Origin: Acidimicrobiales bacterium | GTDB taxonomy: Bacteria > Actinomycetota > Acidimicrobiia > Acidimicrobiales > JADJXE01 | NCBI GenBank assembly: GCA_016716005.1 | Contig: JADJXE010000001.1 | Location: forward strand, 1,067,001-1,131,000 | DNA: 64,000 nt | Reading direction: 5' to 3' | Shown here: piece by piece, positions 40,270-50,000 of the stretch | Layout: every line of letters starts with the position of its first letter | How positions within the stretch are numbered: the stretch's first letter is position 1 | Notes under the pieces: generated by a model | Told to the model about the DNA's origin: nothing | What the model saw: the letters and a program-made list of their open reading frames with translations, nothing else | The model's database searches: none | Translations under genes and position numbers: made by a program

Positions 40270-40807
40270 GCAGGTCGGTTGCTGCCGGTTGCGGGGGGTT
40301 GCTGCGACACGCCGTTCAGGGTGCCGAGCGCAGCTGCCCACACGGTTGGCAGCCCCACACCGGCGGCTCCCCGGTAGCTCAGCGGCGGGCGTCCACATCG
40401 ACGACCTGGCCCGCGCTCCGGCGTGGCAGACAAGCCCATCTACCGCCCAACTTGGCAACGCAGTGAACGTCGGCGTCGTGCGGCACGTCGCGGAAAGGCT
40501 GTTCCTCGGTGGCGACGCCCCGTGGGCCCGCTGGCGCGACGCGCTCGTGTCGGCGGCTGGCTGATCCGCCTTCACTTGATCTGGACGTTCCGTCCGTCCC
40601 GTCCGTGCAGTGCGCTCCCGTGATGCGCCGTGTCGTCCAGTTCTGTGCACATCGTGTGCACATCCAGCCAATGCGTATCCGTGAGCCCGCAACGGACTGA
40701 TGCTCTGGCTCTGTCGAAACTGGCAGCGCATCATGACGGTGGAGGTGCTTCGCCGCTGCGGATGAATGTCGCATGGTGGGAGCCGCACGAGAGAAGGGAG
40801 AGGGAGC
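40270..40807. other. gap of remnants upstream of the lipoprotein gene
   Basis: 538 bp with no convincing intact gene. It contains copy A of an imperfect repeat (40312-40362), an isolated TAGCTCAGCGG string recalling a tRNA D-arm but with no tRNA around it, and an Arg-rich plus-strand reading frame at 40423-40623 with no recognisable domain. Base composition falls toward 60% GC near 40600-40750, ahead of the lipoprotein gene. Confidence 0.5.
40312..40362. repeat. imperfect repeat, copy A
   Basis: About 80% identical over 50 bp to 41740-41789; the shared core is TGGCAGCCCCACAC preceded by CTGCCC-CACGG. The pair flanks the lipoprotein gene in direct orientation. Confidence 0.6.
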
Positions 40808-41323
40808 ATGACGACTCACACGGTCATCAGGGCGATGGGTGTTGCCGCGCTCCTCCTCACGGGTATCGCGCTGGTGGGTTGCTCATCGGGGGACGACGAC
40901 GCTGCCGAGACGCCGATCGGCCAGGCCCTCACCGAGAAGTTCCTCCAGGGAGGCGGGGTCACCAATGAAGAGGAAGCCCGATGTGTCGCCGGCGGCTTCG
41001 TCGACGGTCTCGGCGAGGATCGGATCGAAGAGCTCGGCTTCACACCCGACGACGTGGACATGATCGAAGGCGCTGCCTTCACCGACGAGGAGATCGACAC
41101 GATGGTCGACGTGTACTTCGACTGTGTCGACGTCCGTCGGGTGATCGTCGCCAACCTCGCCCCCGACGTCGGCGACGAAGTGGCGGACTGTGTCGCCGAG
41201 AACCTGCCCGAGGATGTGCTCCGCGACTTCGTCGCGGCGGGCAACTTCGGCGTGGACATGCCCGTCGAGTCAGACCAGGCGTTCCGCGACGTCTCCGCCG
41301 AATGTGGCCTGCCAGTCGGCTGA
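40808..41323 (+). CDS. cysteine-rich lipoprotein, unknown function
   Basis: A 171-residue secreted lipoprotein. Signal peptide residues 1-24 end in the lipobox LVGC (lipidated Cys), followed by acidic SSGDDDAAE. The mature part has four further cysteines (ARCVAGG, FDCVDV, ADCVAEN, AECGLPV) spaced as two similar halves of about 55 and 50 residues, which suggests two disulfide-linked helical repeats. Strong ribosome site GGAGAGGGAG before ATG 40808. GC content and codon choice are visibly lower than in the neighbours, so it may be acquired. No homologous domain name can be given. Confidence 0.8.
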   Translation: MTTHTVIRAMGVAALLLTGIALVGCSSGDDDAAETPIGQALTEKFLQGGGVTNEEEARCVAGGFVDGLGEDRIEELGFTPDDVDMIEGAAFTDEEIDTMVDVYFDCVDVRRVIVANLAPDVGDEVADCVAENLPEDVLRDFVAAGNFGVDMPVESDQAFRDVSAECGLPVG

Positions 41324-41571
41324 CAGCCGAGATCGGTCACCACTCGGCAGTAGATCGAGTCGAGTCAGCGGCATGCGCGCCCACCCAGCCCGCTCCCGCA
41401 AGCTCACCGAAGAAGGCGCCACCTGGAATCCAGCTCGCCCAGGGGGAGGAATCTCGATGAGCAACCCCTGGGGATTCCGACGAGCGGCGTCAGATCCGAT
41501 CGGAGAGAGGCTCGACCACCCCTGGGTCCGTGCCCGCCTCTCTGGACTCAGGGTAGAGAAGCGCCACCAGC

Positions 41572-41811
41572 TCACGCGGCGGTGCCTTTGCGTCGGGCGG
41601 CGCGGATGCGGCGCCGTTGGCGTTCGCTGGTGGCGCCCCACACGCCGTGGCGGACGTGGTTCGCGGCGAGGAACGCGGTCCGTCGGGCGGCCACGCTGCG
41701 GGCGCTCTTGCCTCTTGGCGTCCAGACCCGTCTGGCATGGCGGTCAGGGCGCCGGGCCGACCTGCCCGCACGGTGGCAGCCCCACACGGCCCGCTCCCGG
41801 CGAACCAGCAT
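41572..41811 (-). pseudogene. WhiB-like remnant
   Basis: A 79-codon minus-strand frame ending RHGVWGATSERQRRRIRAARRKG, very like the C-terminal GVWGG turn and basic helix of WhiB-family regulators. The preceding stretch (RSVAARRTAFLAANHV) aligns with the CxxCPVxxxCL segment, but every iron-sulfur cysteine is missing, and the upstream half is unlike WhiB. Probably a decayed copy rather than a working regulator; low confidence. Confidence 0.35.
41740..41789. repeat. imperfect repeat, copy B
   Basis: Partner of 40312-40362 (about 80% identity, one single-base gap); overlaps the 5' part of the WhiB-like remnant. Confidence 0.6.
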
Positions 41812-41898
41812 GGTTGCATGGAGCGACCCCGACAGCGACGGTTGAGCCCTTTAACCGAGCCTTACACCGCCGAAAGGCCTCCTTTAGCCCCTTCTCCG

Positions 41899-41904
41899 TA
41901 CCGT
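41899..41904 (+). promoter_or_regulatory. putative -10 for the HtrA-MoxR operon
   Basis: TACCGT, about 28 nt before GTG 41933; the leader carries CGAGGAGG at good spacing. TTTAGC at 41883-41888 is a poor -35 candidate. Confidence 0.35.
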
Positions 41905-41932
41905 CGGGGTTGCTCCGACCCGAGGAGGACGC

Positions 41933-43414
41933 GTGAGCAACCCGACCGAGCTGGCCGATCGCCGCCACCTCACCCGCCGTGACCTGCCGGTGGCGCCGCC
42001 CGTCGTCGACGCCCCGCCCCCGCTGCAGCCCCCCGGCGCGCCGCCCCGCCCACCGGGCCCCCCGCCGGGCCTCGCGGCCGGCGGCCCGCCCTCGCCCCCG
42101 GCACCCCCCCGGCGGTCTCGCCGGGGCCTGGTGCTCGGCGCCGTCGGGGCGCTCCTCGTCGTCGCGATCGGCGGTGGCCTGCTCGTGCTCACCGATCCCT
42201 TCGGCGGCGACGGCACGGCCGGGGCCGGCGCCGGTGCGGCCGCCGCCGCGTCCCAGGAGCCGGCGGCCCGGGCTGCGGCCGCTCTCCTCCCGAGCGTCGT
42301 GCAGATCGAGACCGACGCGGGCGCCATGGGTGCCGGCTTCGTGTACGAGGACGGCTACGTGCTCACGGTCGCCCACGTGGTGGGCGGGTCGGACGCCGTC
42401 ACCGTGCGGCTCTCCGACGGCACCGAGATCGATGGCGAGGTGACGGGTGCGAACCGCGCCGAGGACGTCGCCGTCGTCGCCGTCGACCCGGCGACCCCCG
42501 GGCTGGTCACCGCCGAGCTCGGGCGGGACGACGACGTGGAGGTCGGCGAGGTTGCGGTGGCCATCGGGAGCCCGCTCGGCTTCGACCAGACCGTCACGTC
42601 CGGCATCATCTCGGGCCTCGACCGCACCCTGGAGATGCCCGACCTCACCCTGACGGGCCTCCTGCAGACCGACGCCCCGATCAACCCGGGCAACTCCGGT
42701 GGTCCGCTCGCCGACGGCGACGGGCGGGTCATCGGGCTGAACACCGCCATCGCCACCCAGTCGGGCGGCAGCGACGGGCTCGGCTTCGCCATCCCCATCG
42801 GCCACGCCCTGCAGGTGGCGACCGACCTCCGCAACGGCATCGGGAACGACCCGGCCGACGACCCGGGCGGCCTGGGCGGGCTCGACGAGCTCCTCCCCGA
42901 GCTGCCCGACCTGGGCGACCTCGACCAGATCCTGCCCGGGCTGGGCGAGCTGTTCGACTGGCTCCTCGGCGACGGCGGCCTGTTCGACGAGCCTGCCCCC
43001 GCGGATCCGTCCGAGCCGTCCGACCCGTCCGAGCCGTCCGACCCGTCGGCCGCCCCCGACCGCCTCCTCGGCACCGACGGGCTGCCGTCGGCCTACGAGG
43101 TCGTGTCGTCGCAGATCCGCACGTCGGGTGACACCGTCGAGCAGGTCGTCGAGCTCGAGGGCCCTGACGGCACCGTCACGATCCAGGCCGAGCAGGGCCC
43201 CGACGTGGAGGCCGCCTTCGACGACCTGGCCGGCCGCGGTGACCCCGTCGAGGTGCGCACGGCAGAGGGCGTGCTGATCGACGGGAGCAGCGACGTGACC
43301 CTCGCCTGGGTGGAGGACGGCGGATCGCCCGTGGTGGTCGTGATCACCGCTCCCGCCGGCACCCCGGCCGACGACCTGGTGGCGCTGGCCGAGGCGCTGG
43401 AGGTGCGCTCGTGA
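41933..43414 (+). CDS. HtrA-like membrane-anchored trypsin-type serine protease
   Basis: A 493-residue protein. A cytoplasmic Pro-rich tail (1-60) precedes one membrane span (about 66-87); the protease domain (about 112-300) has the triad His148 (LTVAHVV), Asp178 (AEDVAVV) and Ser255 (NPGNSGGPL). No PDZ domain follows; instead a Leu/Asp-rich stretch (DELLPELPDLGDLDQILPGLGEL), an acidic DPSEPS repeat and a small C-terminal domain of about 110 residues. GTG follows GAGGAGG. The stop overlaps the MoxR start, so the protease is coupled to the MoxR-DUF58-vWA genes. Confidence 0.9.
   Translation: MSNPTELADRRHLTRRDLPVAPPVVDAPPPLQPPGAPPRPPGPPPGLAAGGPPSPPAPPRRSRRGLVLGAVGALLVVAIGGGLLVLTDPFGGDGTAGAGAGAAAAASQEPAARAAAALLPSVVQIETDAGAMGAGFVYEDGYVLTVAHVVGGSDAVTVRLSDGTEIDGEVTGANRAEDVAVVAVDPATPGLVTAELGRDDDVEVGEVAVAIGSPLGFDQTVTSGIISGLDRTLEMPDLTLTGLLQTDAPINPGNSGGPLADGDGRVIGLNTAIATQSGGSDGLGFAIPIGHALQVATDLRNGIGNDPADDPGGLGGLDELLPELPDLGDLDQILPGLGELFDWLLGDGGLFDEPAPADPSEPSDPSEPSDPSAAPDRLLGTDGLPSAYEVVSSQIRTSGDTVEQVVELEGPDGTVTIQAEQGPDVEAAFDDLAGRGDPVEVRTAEGVLIDGSSDVTLAWVEDGGSPVVVVITAPAGTPADDLVALAEALEVRS
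43004..43048. repeat. 18-bp tandem repeat in the HtrA gene
   Basis: GACCCGTCCGAGCCGTCC-type unit, 2.5 copies, encoding DPSEPS repeats that link the protease and C-terminal domains. Confidence 0.8.
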
Positions 43415-44598
43415 GCGCGGGGCCCATCACCCGCGACGAGCTCACCCGGGCCACGGCCCAGCTCGACCAGCTGCTCTTCGAGATCCGGCGGGTGATCGTC
43501 GGGCAGGACCGGGTGCTCGAGCGCATCCTCACGACCCTCCTGGCGGGCGGGCACTGCCTGCTCGAGGGCGTGCCAGGGCTCGGGAAGACCCTCACCCTCG
43601 CCACCCTCGCCAAGGTGATGGGGGGGTCGTTCTCGAGGATCCAGTTCACCGCCGACCTGCTCCCCGCCGACGTCGTGGGCACCCGCATCTACAAGCCCTC
43701 GGCCGAGTCGTTCGAGGTCGAGCGGGGCCCCGTGTTCGCCAACGTCGTGCTGGCCGACGAGGTCAACCGGGCCCCGGCCAAGGCCCAGTCGGCCCTGCTC
43801 GAGGTCATGCAGGAGCACCAGGTCAGCATCGGCGGCGTCACCATGCGGGTGCCCGAGCCGTTCTTCGTCCTGGCCACCCAGAACCCGATCGAGTCGGAGG
43901 GCGTCTACCCGCTCCCCGAGGCCCAGCGCGACCGCTTCCTCATGCGCGTGCCCGTCGACTACCCGACGCCGGCGGAGGAGGTCGAGGTGGTGCGCCGCGA
44001 CGGGGCCGGCCCGGCGACCGTGAGCCGCCTGCTCGACCCGGGCGACCTGCTCGCCCTCCAGGCCCTGGCCGGGCGCGTGCAGATCGACGGCCCGGTGGTC
44101 GACTACGCGCTGCGCCTGGTCCTCGCCACCCGCGAGCCGACCGCCCACGGCATGGCGCACCTCGACGGGCTCCTGGCCTTCGGCGCCAGCCCCCGGGCGT
44201 CGATCGGCCTCGTGCGCGCGGCGCGCTCCCTGGCCCTGCTCCGGGGTCGGGCCCACGCCCTCCCGCAGGACGTGTACGACGTCGCCTACGACGTGCTGAA
44301 CCACCGGGTGACGCTGTCGTTCACCGCCCTCGCCGACGGCATCACGCTGGACGACGTGCTCGTCGACCTGTTGCGCACCGTGCCGGCTCCGCGGCTGGTC
44401 CCGGTGGCCGCCACCGCACCGGCCACGCCGGCCGGGGACGCGGCCGGGCCCGCCGCCCCGGGCCGGCCGGCCGCGCCCCCGCCGGCCGCCACGGCCGCCA
44501 CGGCCGCCACGGCCGACACGGCCACCACCGCCACCCAACCGGTCGGGATCGCCACGCCGGTCGGCCCGCCCACCGGCCCGTGGCCGGGCCGACCGTGA
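43411..44598 (+). CDS. MoxR-family AAA+ ATPase
   Basis: A 395-residue chaperone-like ATPase. Walker A GVPGLGKT (53-60), Walker B VVLADEVNRA (about 112-121), sensor 1 in FFVLATQNP and the arginine-finger region YPLPEAQRDRF are standard. The last 65 residues are an unusual Ala/Thr/Pro-rich tail (ATAATAATADTATTAT). MoxR proteins work with vWA partners to insert metals or remodel complexes. GTGA overlaps at both ends tie it to the HtrA and DUF58 genes. Confidence 0.95.
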   Translation: MSAGPITRDELTRATAQLDQLLFEIRRVIVGQDRVLERILTTLLAGGHCLLEGVPGLGKTLTLATLAKVMGGSFSRIQFTADLLPADVVGTRIYKPSAESFEVERGPVFANVVLADEVNRAPAKAQSALLEVMQEHQVSIGGVTMRVPEPFFVLATQNPIESEGVYPLPEAQRDRFLMRVPVDYPTPAEEVEVVRRDGAGPATVSRLLDPGDLLALQALAGRVQIDGPVVDYALRLVLATREPTAHGMAHLDGLLAFGASPRASIGLVRAARSLALLRGRAHALPQDVYDVAYDVLNHRVTLSFTALADGITLDDVLVDLLRTVPAPRLVPVAATAPATPAGDAAGPAAPGRPAAPPPAATAATAATADTATTATQPVGIATPVGPPTGPWPGRP

Positions 44599-45587
44599 GG
44601 CGCCGCCGCGGCGAGCCCGCGCCCGGCGACCTCCCGCGCCTCGTCCAGAGGCCCGTCGACGGCCTCCGGGGCGTGGAGCTCACCGTGCTGCGGCGCATCG
44701 ACGGGCTGCTCCACGGCGACTACCAGGGCGTCCTGCCGGGGCCAGGCTCGGAGCCCGGTGACGCCCGCCCGTACGAACCGGGTGACGACGTGCGCCGCAT
44801 CGACTGGCCCGTGACCGCTCGCACCGGGACCCTGCACCTCCGCGAACGGGTCGCCGACCACGACCTGCAGGTGCTGGTGGTGCTCGACCTGTCGGCCAGC
44901 ATGGACTTCGGCACGGCGCGCTGCACCAAGCGCGAGCTGGCCCTCGACGCCATCGCGACCATCGGGCTGCTGGCCGCCCGCGGCGCCAACCGCACGGGTG
45001 CCCTGGTGGTGGCCGGCGAACGCCGGCAGTGGCTGCCACCCCAGGGCGGCCGCACCGGGCTGGCCGCGCTGGTGCACCGCCTCCAGCAGGAGCCGACGGG
45101 CGACGGCCCCACCGACCTGGGTGCGGGCCTCGCCGCGCTGGCCGGCCTCGTCCGGCGTCGTGGGCTGGTGGTCGTCGTCTCCGACTTCCTGGGCCCCCCC
45201 ACCTGGGCCCGCCCGCTGCGCGCCACCGCAGCCCGCCACGACGTGCTCGCCGTCGAGGTGGTCGATCCCCGGGAGGTCGAGCTCCCCGACGTGGGCTTCG
45301 TGGTCTTCTCCGACCCCGAGACCGGGGCCGAGCGCCGCGTCGACACCGGGCGCGCCGGGCTCCGCGAGGGCTACGCCCGCGCCGCCGCCCGCCACCGGGC
45401 CGACGTCGCGGCGGCCCTCCGTGGCGCCGGCGCCGGTCACGTGCAGCTCCGCACCGACCGCGACTGGGTCGGCGACCTGGCCCGCCACCTCGCCGTCCGA
45501 CGCCGCCAACGGCTGGGTGCCCCCGCCCGCTCCGGGGGCACCGCCGGCCCTGCACCCACCCCCATCACGTCGGCGGTGGCCCGGTGA
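44595..45587 (+). CDS. DUF58 (vWA-like) protein
   Basis: A 330-residue DUF58 protein, the usual MoxR partner. The family core RPYEPGDDVRRIDWPVTARTG lies at about 59-77, followed by a vWA-like fold with a MIDAS-type DLSASM (98-103). Soluble; a Pro/Ala tail ends it. GTG 44595 overlaps the MoxR stop (GTGA), preferred to GTG 44580. Likely an adaptor between MoxR and its target. Confidence 0.92.
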   Translation: MRRRRGEPAPGDLPRLVQRPVDGLRGVELTVLRRIDGLLHGDYQGVLPGPGSEPGDARPYEPGDDVRRIDWPVTARTGTLHLRERVADHDLQVLVVLDLSASMDFGTARCTKRELALDAIATIGLLAARGANRTGALVVAGERRQWLPPQGGRTGLAALVHRLQQEPTGDGPTDLGAGLAALAGLVRRRGLVVVVSDFLGPPTWARPLRATAARHDVLAVEVVDPREVELPDVGFVVFSDPETGAERRVDTGRAGLREGYARAAARHRADVAAALRGAGAGHVQLRTDRDWVGDLARHLAVRRRQRLGAPARSGGTAGPAPTPITSAVAR

Positions 45588-46585
45588 ACGGCCTCCGGTT
45601 CCTCGACGGCCTGCGGCTCTGGCTGCTCCTGTTGCCGGCCGTGCTGCTGGTGGCCTACGTGGTCCTCCAGCTCCGACGACCCCGCTACACCCTTCGCTTC
45701 ACCGGCCTCGACCTGCTGGCCAAGGTCGCGCCCGACCGGCCGGGATGGCGTCGCCACCTGCCCGCGCTGGCCCTGCTGCTCGGCGTGATGGCCCTCGTGC
45801 TCGCCACCGCCAAGCCGGTCCGGGCCGAGGAGGTCCCCCAGCCGCTGGCGACGGTGGTGCTCGCCCTCGACGTGTCCAACTCCATGCAGGCCACCGACGT
45901 CGCCCCCAGCCGGCTGGCCGCGGCCAAGGACGCCGCCACCCGCTTCGTCGACCTCGTGCCCGACGGCGTGCAGATCAGCCTGGTCACGTTCTCCGAGACC
46001 GTGCAGGTCCGCGTGGCGCCCACCGACGACCGCGACGCCCTCGTCGCCGCCATCGACCGGCTCCGCCTGGGGCCGGGAACGGCGATCGGCGAGGCGATCT
46101 ACGCCAGCCTGGCCGTGCTCCCCGAAGCCGTCACCGCCGACGGCACCCGAGGGTCCGGCTCGGCCGACGCGACCGAGGGGGTGGCCGACGGCGACACCTC
46201 GCCCGGGAGCATCGTGCTCCTCTCCGACGGCGAGACCACGTCGGGCCGCTCGGAGGCCGAGGCCGCCCGGGCCGCCGAGGAAGCCGGCGTGCCGGTCTCG
46301 ACGGTGGCCTTCGGCACCGACCGGGGCACGATCGAGATCGACGGCCAGACGGTCCCCGTGCCCGTCGACACGGCCGCGCTCCGAGGGGTGGCCCGCACCA
46401 CCGACGGCACGTTCGCGGCGGCGGCGTCGGCCGAGCAGCTCACCGACGTGTTCGAGGGCCTGGGCCGCACCGCCGGCACCACCACCGAGGAGCGCGACGT
46501 GAGCGGGTGGTTCCTCGCCGCTGCGCTGGTCCTGCTGCTGGGCGCGGCCGCCGGCTCGCTGGTCTGGTTCAGCCGCCTGCCGTAG
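45584..46585 (+). CDS. membrane vWA-domain protein (BatA-like)
   Basis: A 333-residue protein with two N-terminal membrane spans (about 9-29 and 58-75), an extracytoplasmic von Willebrand A domain with the metal site DVSNSM (96-101) and a TDG/LSDGETT loop, and one C-terminal span (about 305-328). This is the BatA/BatB layout. It completes the HtrA-MoxR-DUF58-vWA unit, all joined by 4-base overlaps. Convergent with the NTF2-like gene, 7 bp apart. Confidence 0.92.
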   Translation: MNGLRFLDGLRLWLLLLPAVLLVAYVVLQLRRPRYTLRFTGLDLLAKVAPDRPGWRRHLPALALLLGVMALVLATAKPVRAEEVPQPLATVVLALDVSNSMQATDVAPSRLAAAKDAATRFVDLVPDGVQISLVTFSETVQVRVAPTDDRDALVAAIDRLRLGPGTAIGEAIYASLAVLPEAVTADGTRGSGSADATEGVADGDTSPGSIVLLSDGETTSGRSEAEAARAAEEAGVPVSTVAFGTDRGTIEIDGQTVPVPVDTAALRGVARTTDGTFAAAASAEQLTDVFEGLGRTAGTTTEERDVSGWFLAAALVLLLGAAAGSLVWFSRLP

Positions 46586-46592
46586 CGGCTCG

Positions 46593-47045
46593 TCAGGCCT
46601 GCGGCGGGGTCATCGCCCCCAGAGGGTCGGCGAGGATCCCCATCTGGACCATGATCGACAGGTCGTCCCAGTAGTTGTCGACGGCCACGATCCGGCCGTC
46701 GCGGGCAGTGGAGATGCTCACCCCGCGCATCTCGACGTGCGCACCCGTCGGCGGGACCTGCACGCCCGCGTCGAGCGACAGCGGGCCGGTGTTGGTGGCC
46801 GACCACGTGAACTCGACCGCCGAGGTGTCGCCGTCGACGAGCACCCGGTGCACGGTGACGTGGGCGTCGGGCCATCCCAGCCACTCGCGCTGCCAATGGC
46901 CGATCACCTCGACGCGGCCCCGGTACACGATCGGCTCGGCGCCCATGTGCCAGGTGCCCACCACGTCGTCGGCATAGCGCATCGCGTCGACGTCCCTGGC
47001 GTTGTACGCGTCGATCTCGGCGGTGGCCATGGCTCGCGGGTCCAT
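46593..47045 (-). CDS. NTF2-like/SnoaL-type protein
   Basis: A 150-residue cone-shaped alpha+beta protein of the SnoaL/NTF2 superfamily (EIDAYNARDVDAMRYADDVVGTWHMG start; strands VHRVLVDGDTSAVEFTWSATN and ISTARDGRIVAVDNYWDD). Possible acid residues line the pocket, but enzyme or binder cannot be decided. ATG 47045 follows GAGGGAG at 6 nt. It lies 38 bp downstream of kgd. Confidence 0.82.
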   Translation of the reverse strand: MDPRAMATAEIDAYNARDVDAMRYADDVVGTWHMGAEPIVYRGRVEVIGHWQREWLGWPDAHVTVHRVLVDGDTSAVEFTWSATNTGPLSLDAGVQVPPTGAHVEMRGVSISTARDGRIVAVDNYWDDLSIMVQMGILADPLGAMTPPQA

Positions 47046-47083
47046 CGGTGCTCCCTCGCTGGCAGGACGGTGCGAGGAGTCTG

Positions 47084-50000
47084 CTACAGCCTGCCGACGC
47101 TGTCGTCGAGGAGCTGCGCCTGCTCCTGGGCGTGGATCCTCCCCGAGCCGGTCGCGGGGCTGCCCGACGCGGCCCGGCTCACGTGGCGCAGCGAGTGGAA
47201 CCCGTCGCGCAGGATCCGGTGCAGGCGGCCGTGGACGAAGTTCCACGCCCCCATGTTCTCGGGCTCCTCCTGGAGCCAGACCACCTCGGCCGCGTTCGGG
47301 AAGGTGTCGAGCAACCGCACGATCTCGTCGCCGGGCCACGGGTAGAGCTGCTCCACGCGCGCCACGGCCACCGGCGCACCGATCTGGTCCCGGCGGGCCA
47401 TGGCGTCGTAGCCGACCTTCCCCGAGCACAGCACGACCTGCCGGACGGCGCCCCGGTCGGCGACCCCCAGGTCGTCGAGCACCTCCTGGAACGCCGTGCC
47501 CGGCTCGAGGCAGACGACCGGGGACCGCGCGCCCTTGGCCCGCAGCAGCGACTTGGGCGTGAAGACCACCAGCGGCTTGCGGACCTCGCGGTGCACCTGG
47601 CGGCGCAGGGCGTGGAAGTACTGCGCGGCTGTGGTCGGGTACACGATCTGCAGGTTGTCCTCGGCGGCCAGGGTGAGGAAGCGCTCCACCCGGGCCGAGG
47701 AGTGCTCGGGCCCCTGGCCCTCGTAGCCGTGGGGCAGCAGCAGCACGAGGCCCGACGTCTGACCCCACTTGTCCTCGGCGGCCACCACGAACTGGTCGAT
47801 GATGATCTGCGCACCGTTGGCGAAGTCGCCGAACTGCGCCTCCCACAGCACCAGGGCGTCCTTGTGCACCACGGAGTAGCCGTACTCGAAGCCAAGGGCC
47901 GCGTACTCCGACAGCAGCGAGTCGTACACCCAGAACTTGCCGCGCCGGGGCTCGAGGCGCTGCAGCGGGACGAGCTCGGCCTCGTTCACGTGGTCGACGA
48001 GCACGCTGTGGCGCTGCGAGAAGGTGCCCCGACCGCTGTCCTGGCCCGACAGGCGGATGTCGGTCCCCTCGACCAGGAGGGTGCCGAAGGCGAGCGCCTC
48101 GGCGGTCGCCCAGTCGACGTCGCCGTCCACCTCGTACAGCTGGGCGCGCGCCTCGAACTGCTTGGCCAGCTTGGGGTGGACGGTGAAGCCCTCGGGGTAG
48201 GTGCTGAGCGCGGCGAAGACGCGATCGAGCTCGGCCCGCTCGACGCCGGTGTCGACGTGGGGGAGCACGCCGATCGGCTCGGGCGCCGGCAGGGCGATCA
48301 CCTCGGCGTCCGGCGCGGCCTGGCGGGTCTCGTCGAGGGCGGCCTGCAGGCGGGCCTGGAAGTCGTCGAGGGCGCGCTCGGCCTCGTCGAGGTCGATGTC
48401 GCCCCGGCGGACCAGCGCCTCGGTGTGGCGCTTGCGGACGGACCGCCGCTCGTCGATCCGCCGGTACATCCCGGGCTGCGTGTACGAGGGGTCGTCGCCC
48501 TCGTTGTGCCCGTGCCGGCGGTAGCACAGCATGTCGATCACGACGTCCTTGTTGAAGCGCCGCCGGTACGCGTAGGCCAGGCGCGCCACCCGCACGCAGG
48601 CCTCGGGGTCGTCGCCGTTCACGTGGAAGATGGGCGCCTGGACCATCTTGGCAATGTCGGTGCAGTAGTACGACGAGCGGGCCTCGTGCGGCGGGGTGGT
48701 GAACCCCAGCTGGTTGTTGATCACGAGGTGCACCGTGCCGCCGACGCGGTAGCCGGCGAGCTTCGACAGGTTGAGCGTCTCGGCCACCACGCCCTGGCCG
48801 GCGAAGGCGGCGTCGCCGTGCACCAGCACCGGGAGCACCGAGAACGATCCGGGGCGGTCGATCAGGTCCTGTCGGGCCCGGGCCATGCCCACCACCACGG
48901 GGTCGACGGCCTCGAGGTGCGAGGGGTTGGCGGCCAGCTCCACCGGGATGGGGCGCCCGGACGGGCTCACGAACGTGCCCGAGGCGCCCAGGTGGTACTT
49001 CACGTCACCCGAGCCCTGGGTGGAGTCGGGGTCGACGAAGCCCTCGAACTCCCGGAAGATCTGGTCGTAGCTCTTGCCGACGATGTTGGCCAGCACGTTC
49101 AGCCGGCCGCGGTGCGCGATGCCCAGCACGACGCCGTCGAGGGCCTCGTCGGCGGCCTCGGACAGGATGGCGTCGAGCACCGCGATGGCGCTCTCGCCCC
49201 CCTCGAGGCCGAAGCGCTTGTGCCCGACATACTTGGTGGCGAGGAACCGCTCGAAGGCCTCGGCGGCGTTGAGCCGCGAGAGGATGTGGCGCTTGTCGTC
49301 CGGGCCGAGCTCGACGCTGACCCCCTCGACATGCTCCTGGATCCAGCGCTTCTCCCCGGGTTCCTGGATGTGCATGTACTCGATGCCCACCGTGCGGCAG
49401 TACGCGTCGCGCAGCACGCGCAGCATGTCGCCGAGCTTCATCCGCTCCCGCCCGGCGAGACCACCGGTGAGGAACTCGCGGTCGAGGTCCCAGATCGTGA
49501 GGCCGTAGGTGGACGGATCGAGCTCCGGGTGCACGTGGGGCTCGCCGCCCGAGAGCGGGTCGAGGTCGGCGATGAGGTGACCGCGGACCCGGTGAGCGTT
49601 CACGAGCTGACCCACCCGGATCTGCTTCTCCAGCATCGACTGCTCGTGATCGACCGGGTTGACGTCGCGCCGCCACTCGACGGCCTCGTACGGCACGCCG
49701 ACCGAGCGGAACACCCCCTCGTAGAAGGCCTCGGCTCCGGTGAGCAGCTCGTGCACCCGCTTCAGGAAGAGGCCCGATTCGGCGCCCTGGATCACGCGGT
49801 GGTCGTACGTCGACGTGATCGTGACGACCTTCGACACGCCGAGGTCGGCCAGGAGGTGGGGATCGGCGGCCTGGAACTCGGCCGGGTGGTCGATCGCGCC
49901 CACGCCCACGATCACGCCCTGGCCCGGCATCAGCCGAGGCACCGACTGCACGGTGCCGATGGTGCCCGGGTTGGTGAGCGTGATCGTGGCGCCCGCGAAG

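Larger units (their letters stand above)
41324..41932. other. 609-bp gap with remnants before the HtrA operon
   Basis: No intact gene. It contains a WhiB-like C-terminal remnant on the minus strand (41572-41811), copy B of the imperfect repeat, and, at the right end, an A+T-richer promoter region for the HtrA operon (TTTAACC, TTACAC, CTTTAGCC, TACCGT). Confidence 0.5.

Noticed and set aside
40368..40385. TAGCTCAGCGG string resembling a tRNA 5' arm
   Set aside because: No anticodon arm, T-arm or acceptor complement follows within 100 bp; one short match is expected by chance.
40423..40623. 66-codon Arg-rich frame MADKPIYRPTWQRSERR
   Set aside because: No ribosome site, no recognisable domain, located among remnants; composition alone explains the Arg runs.
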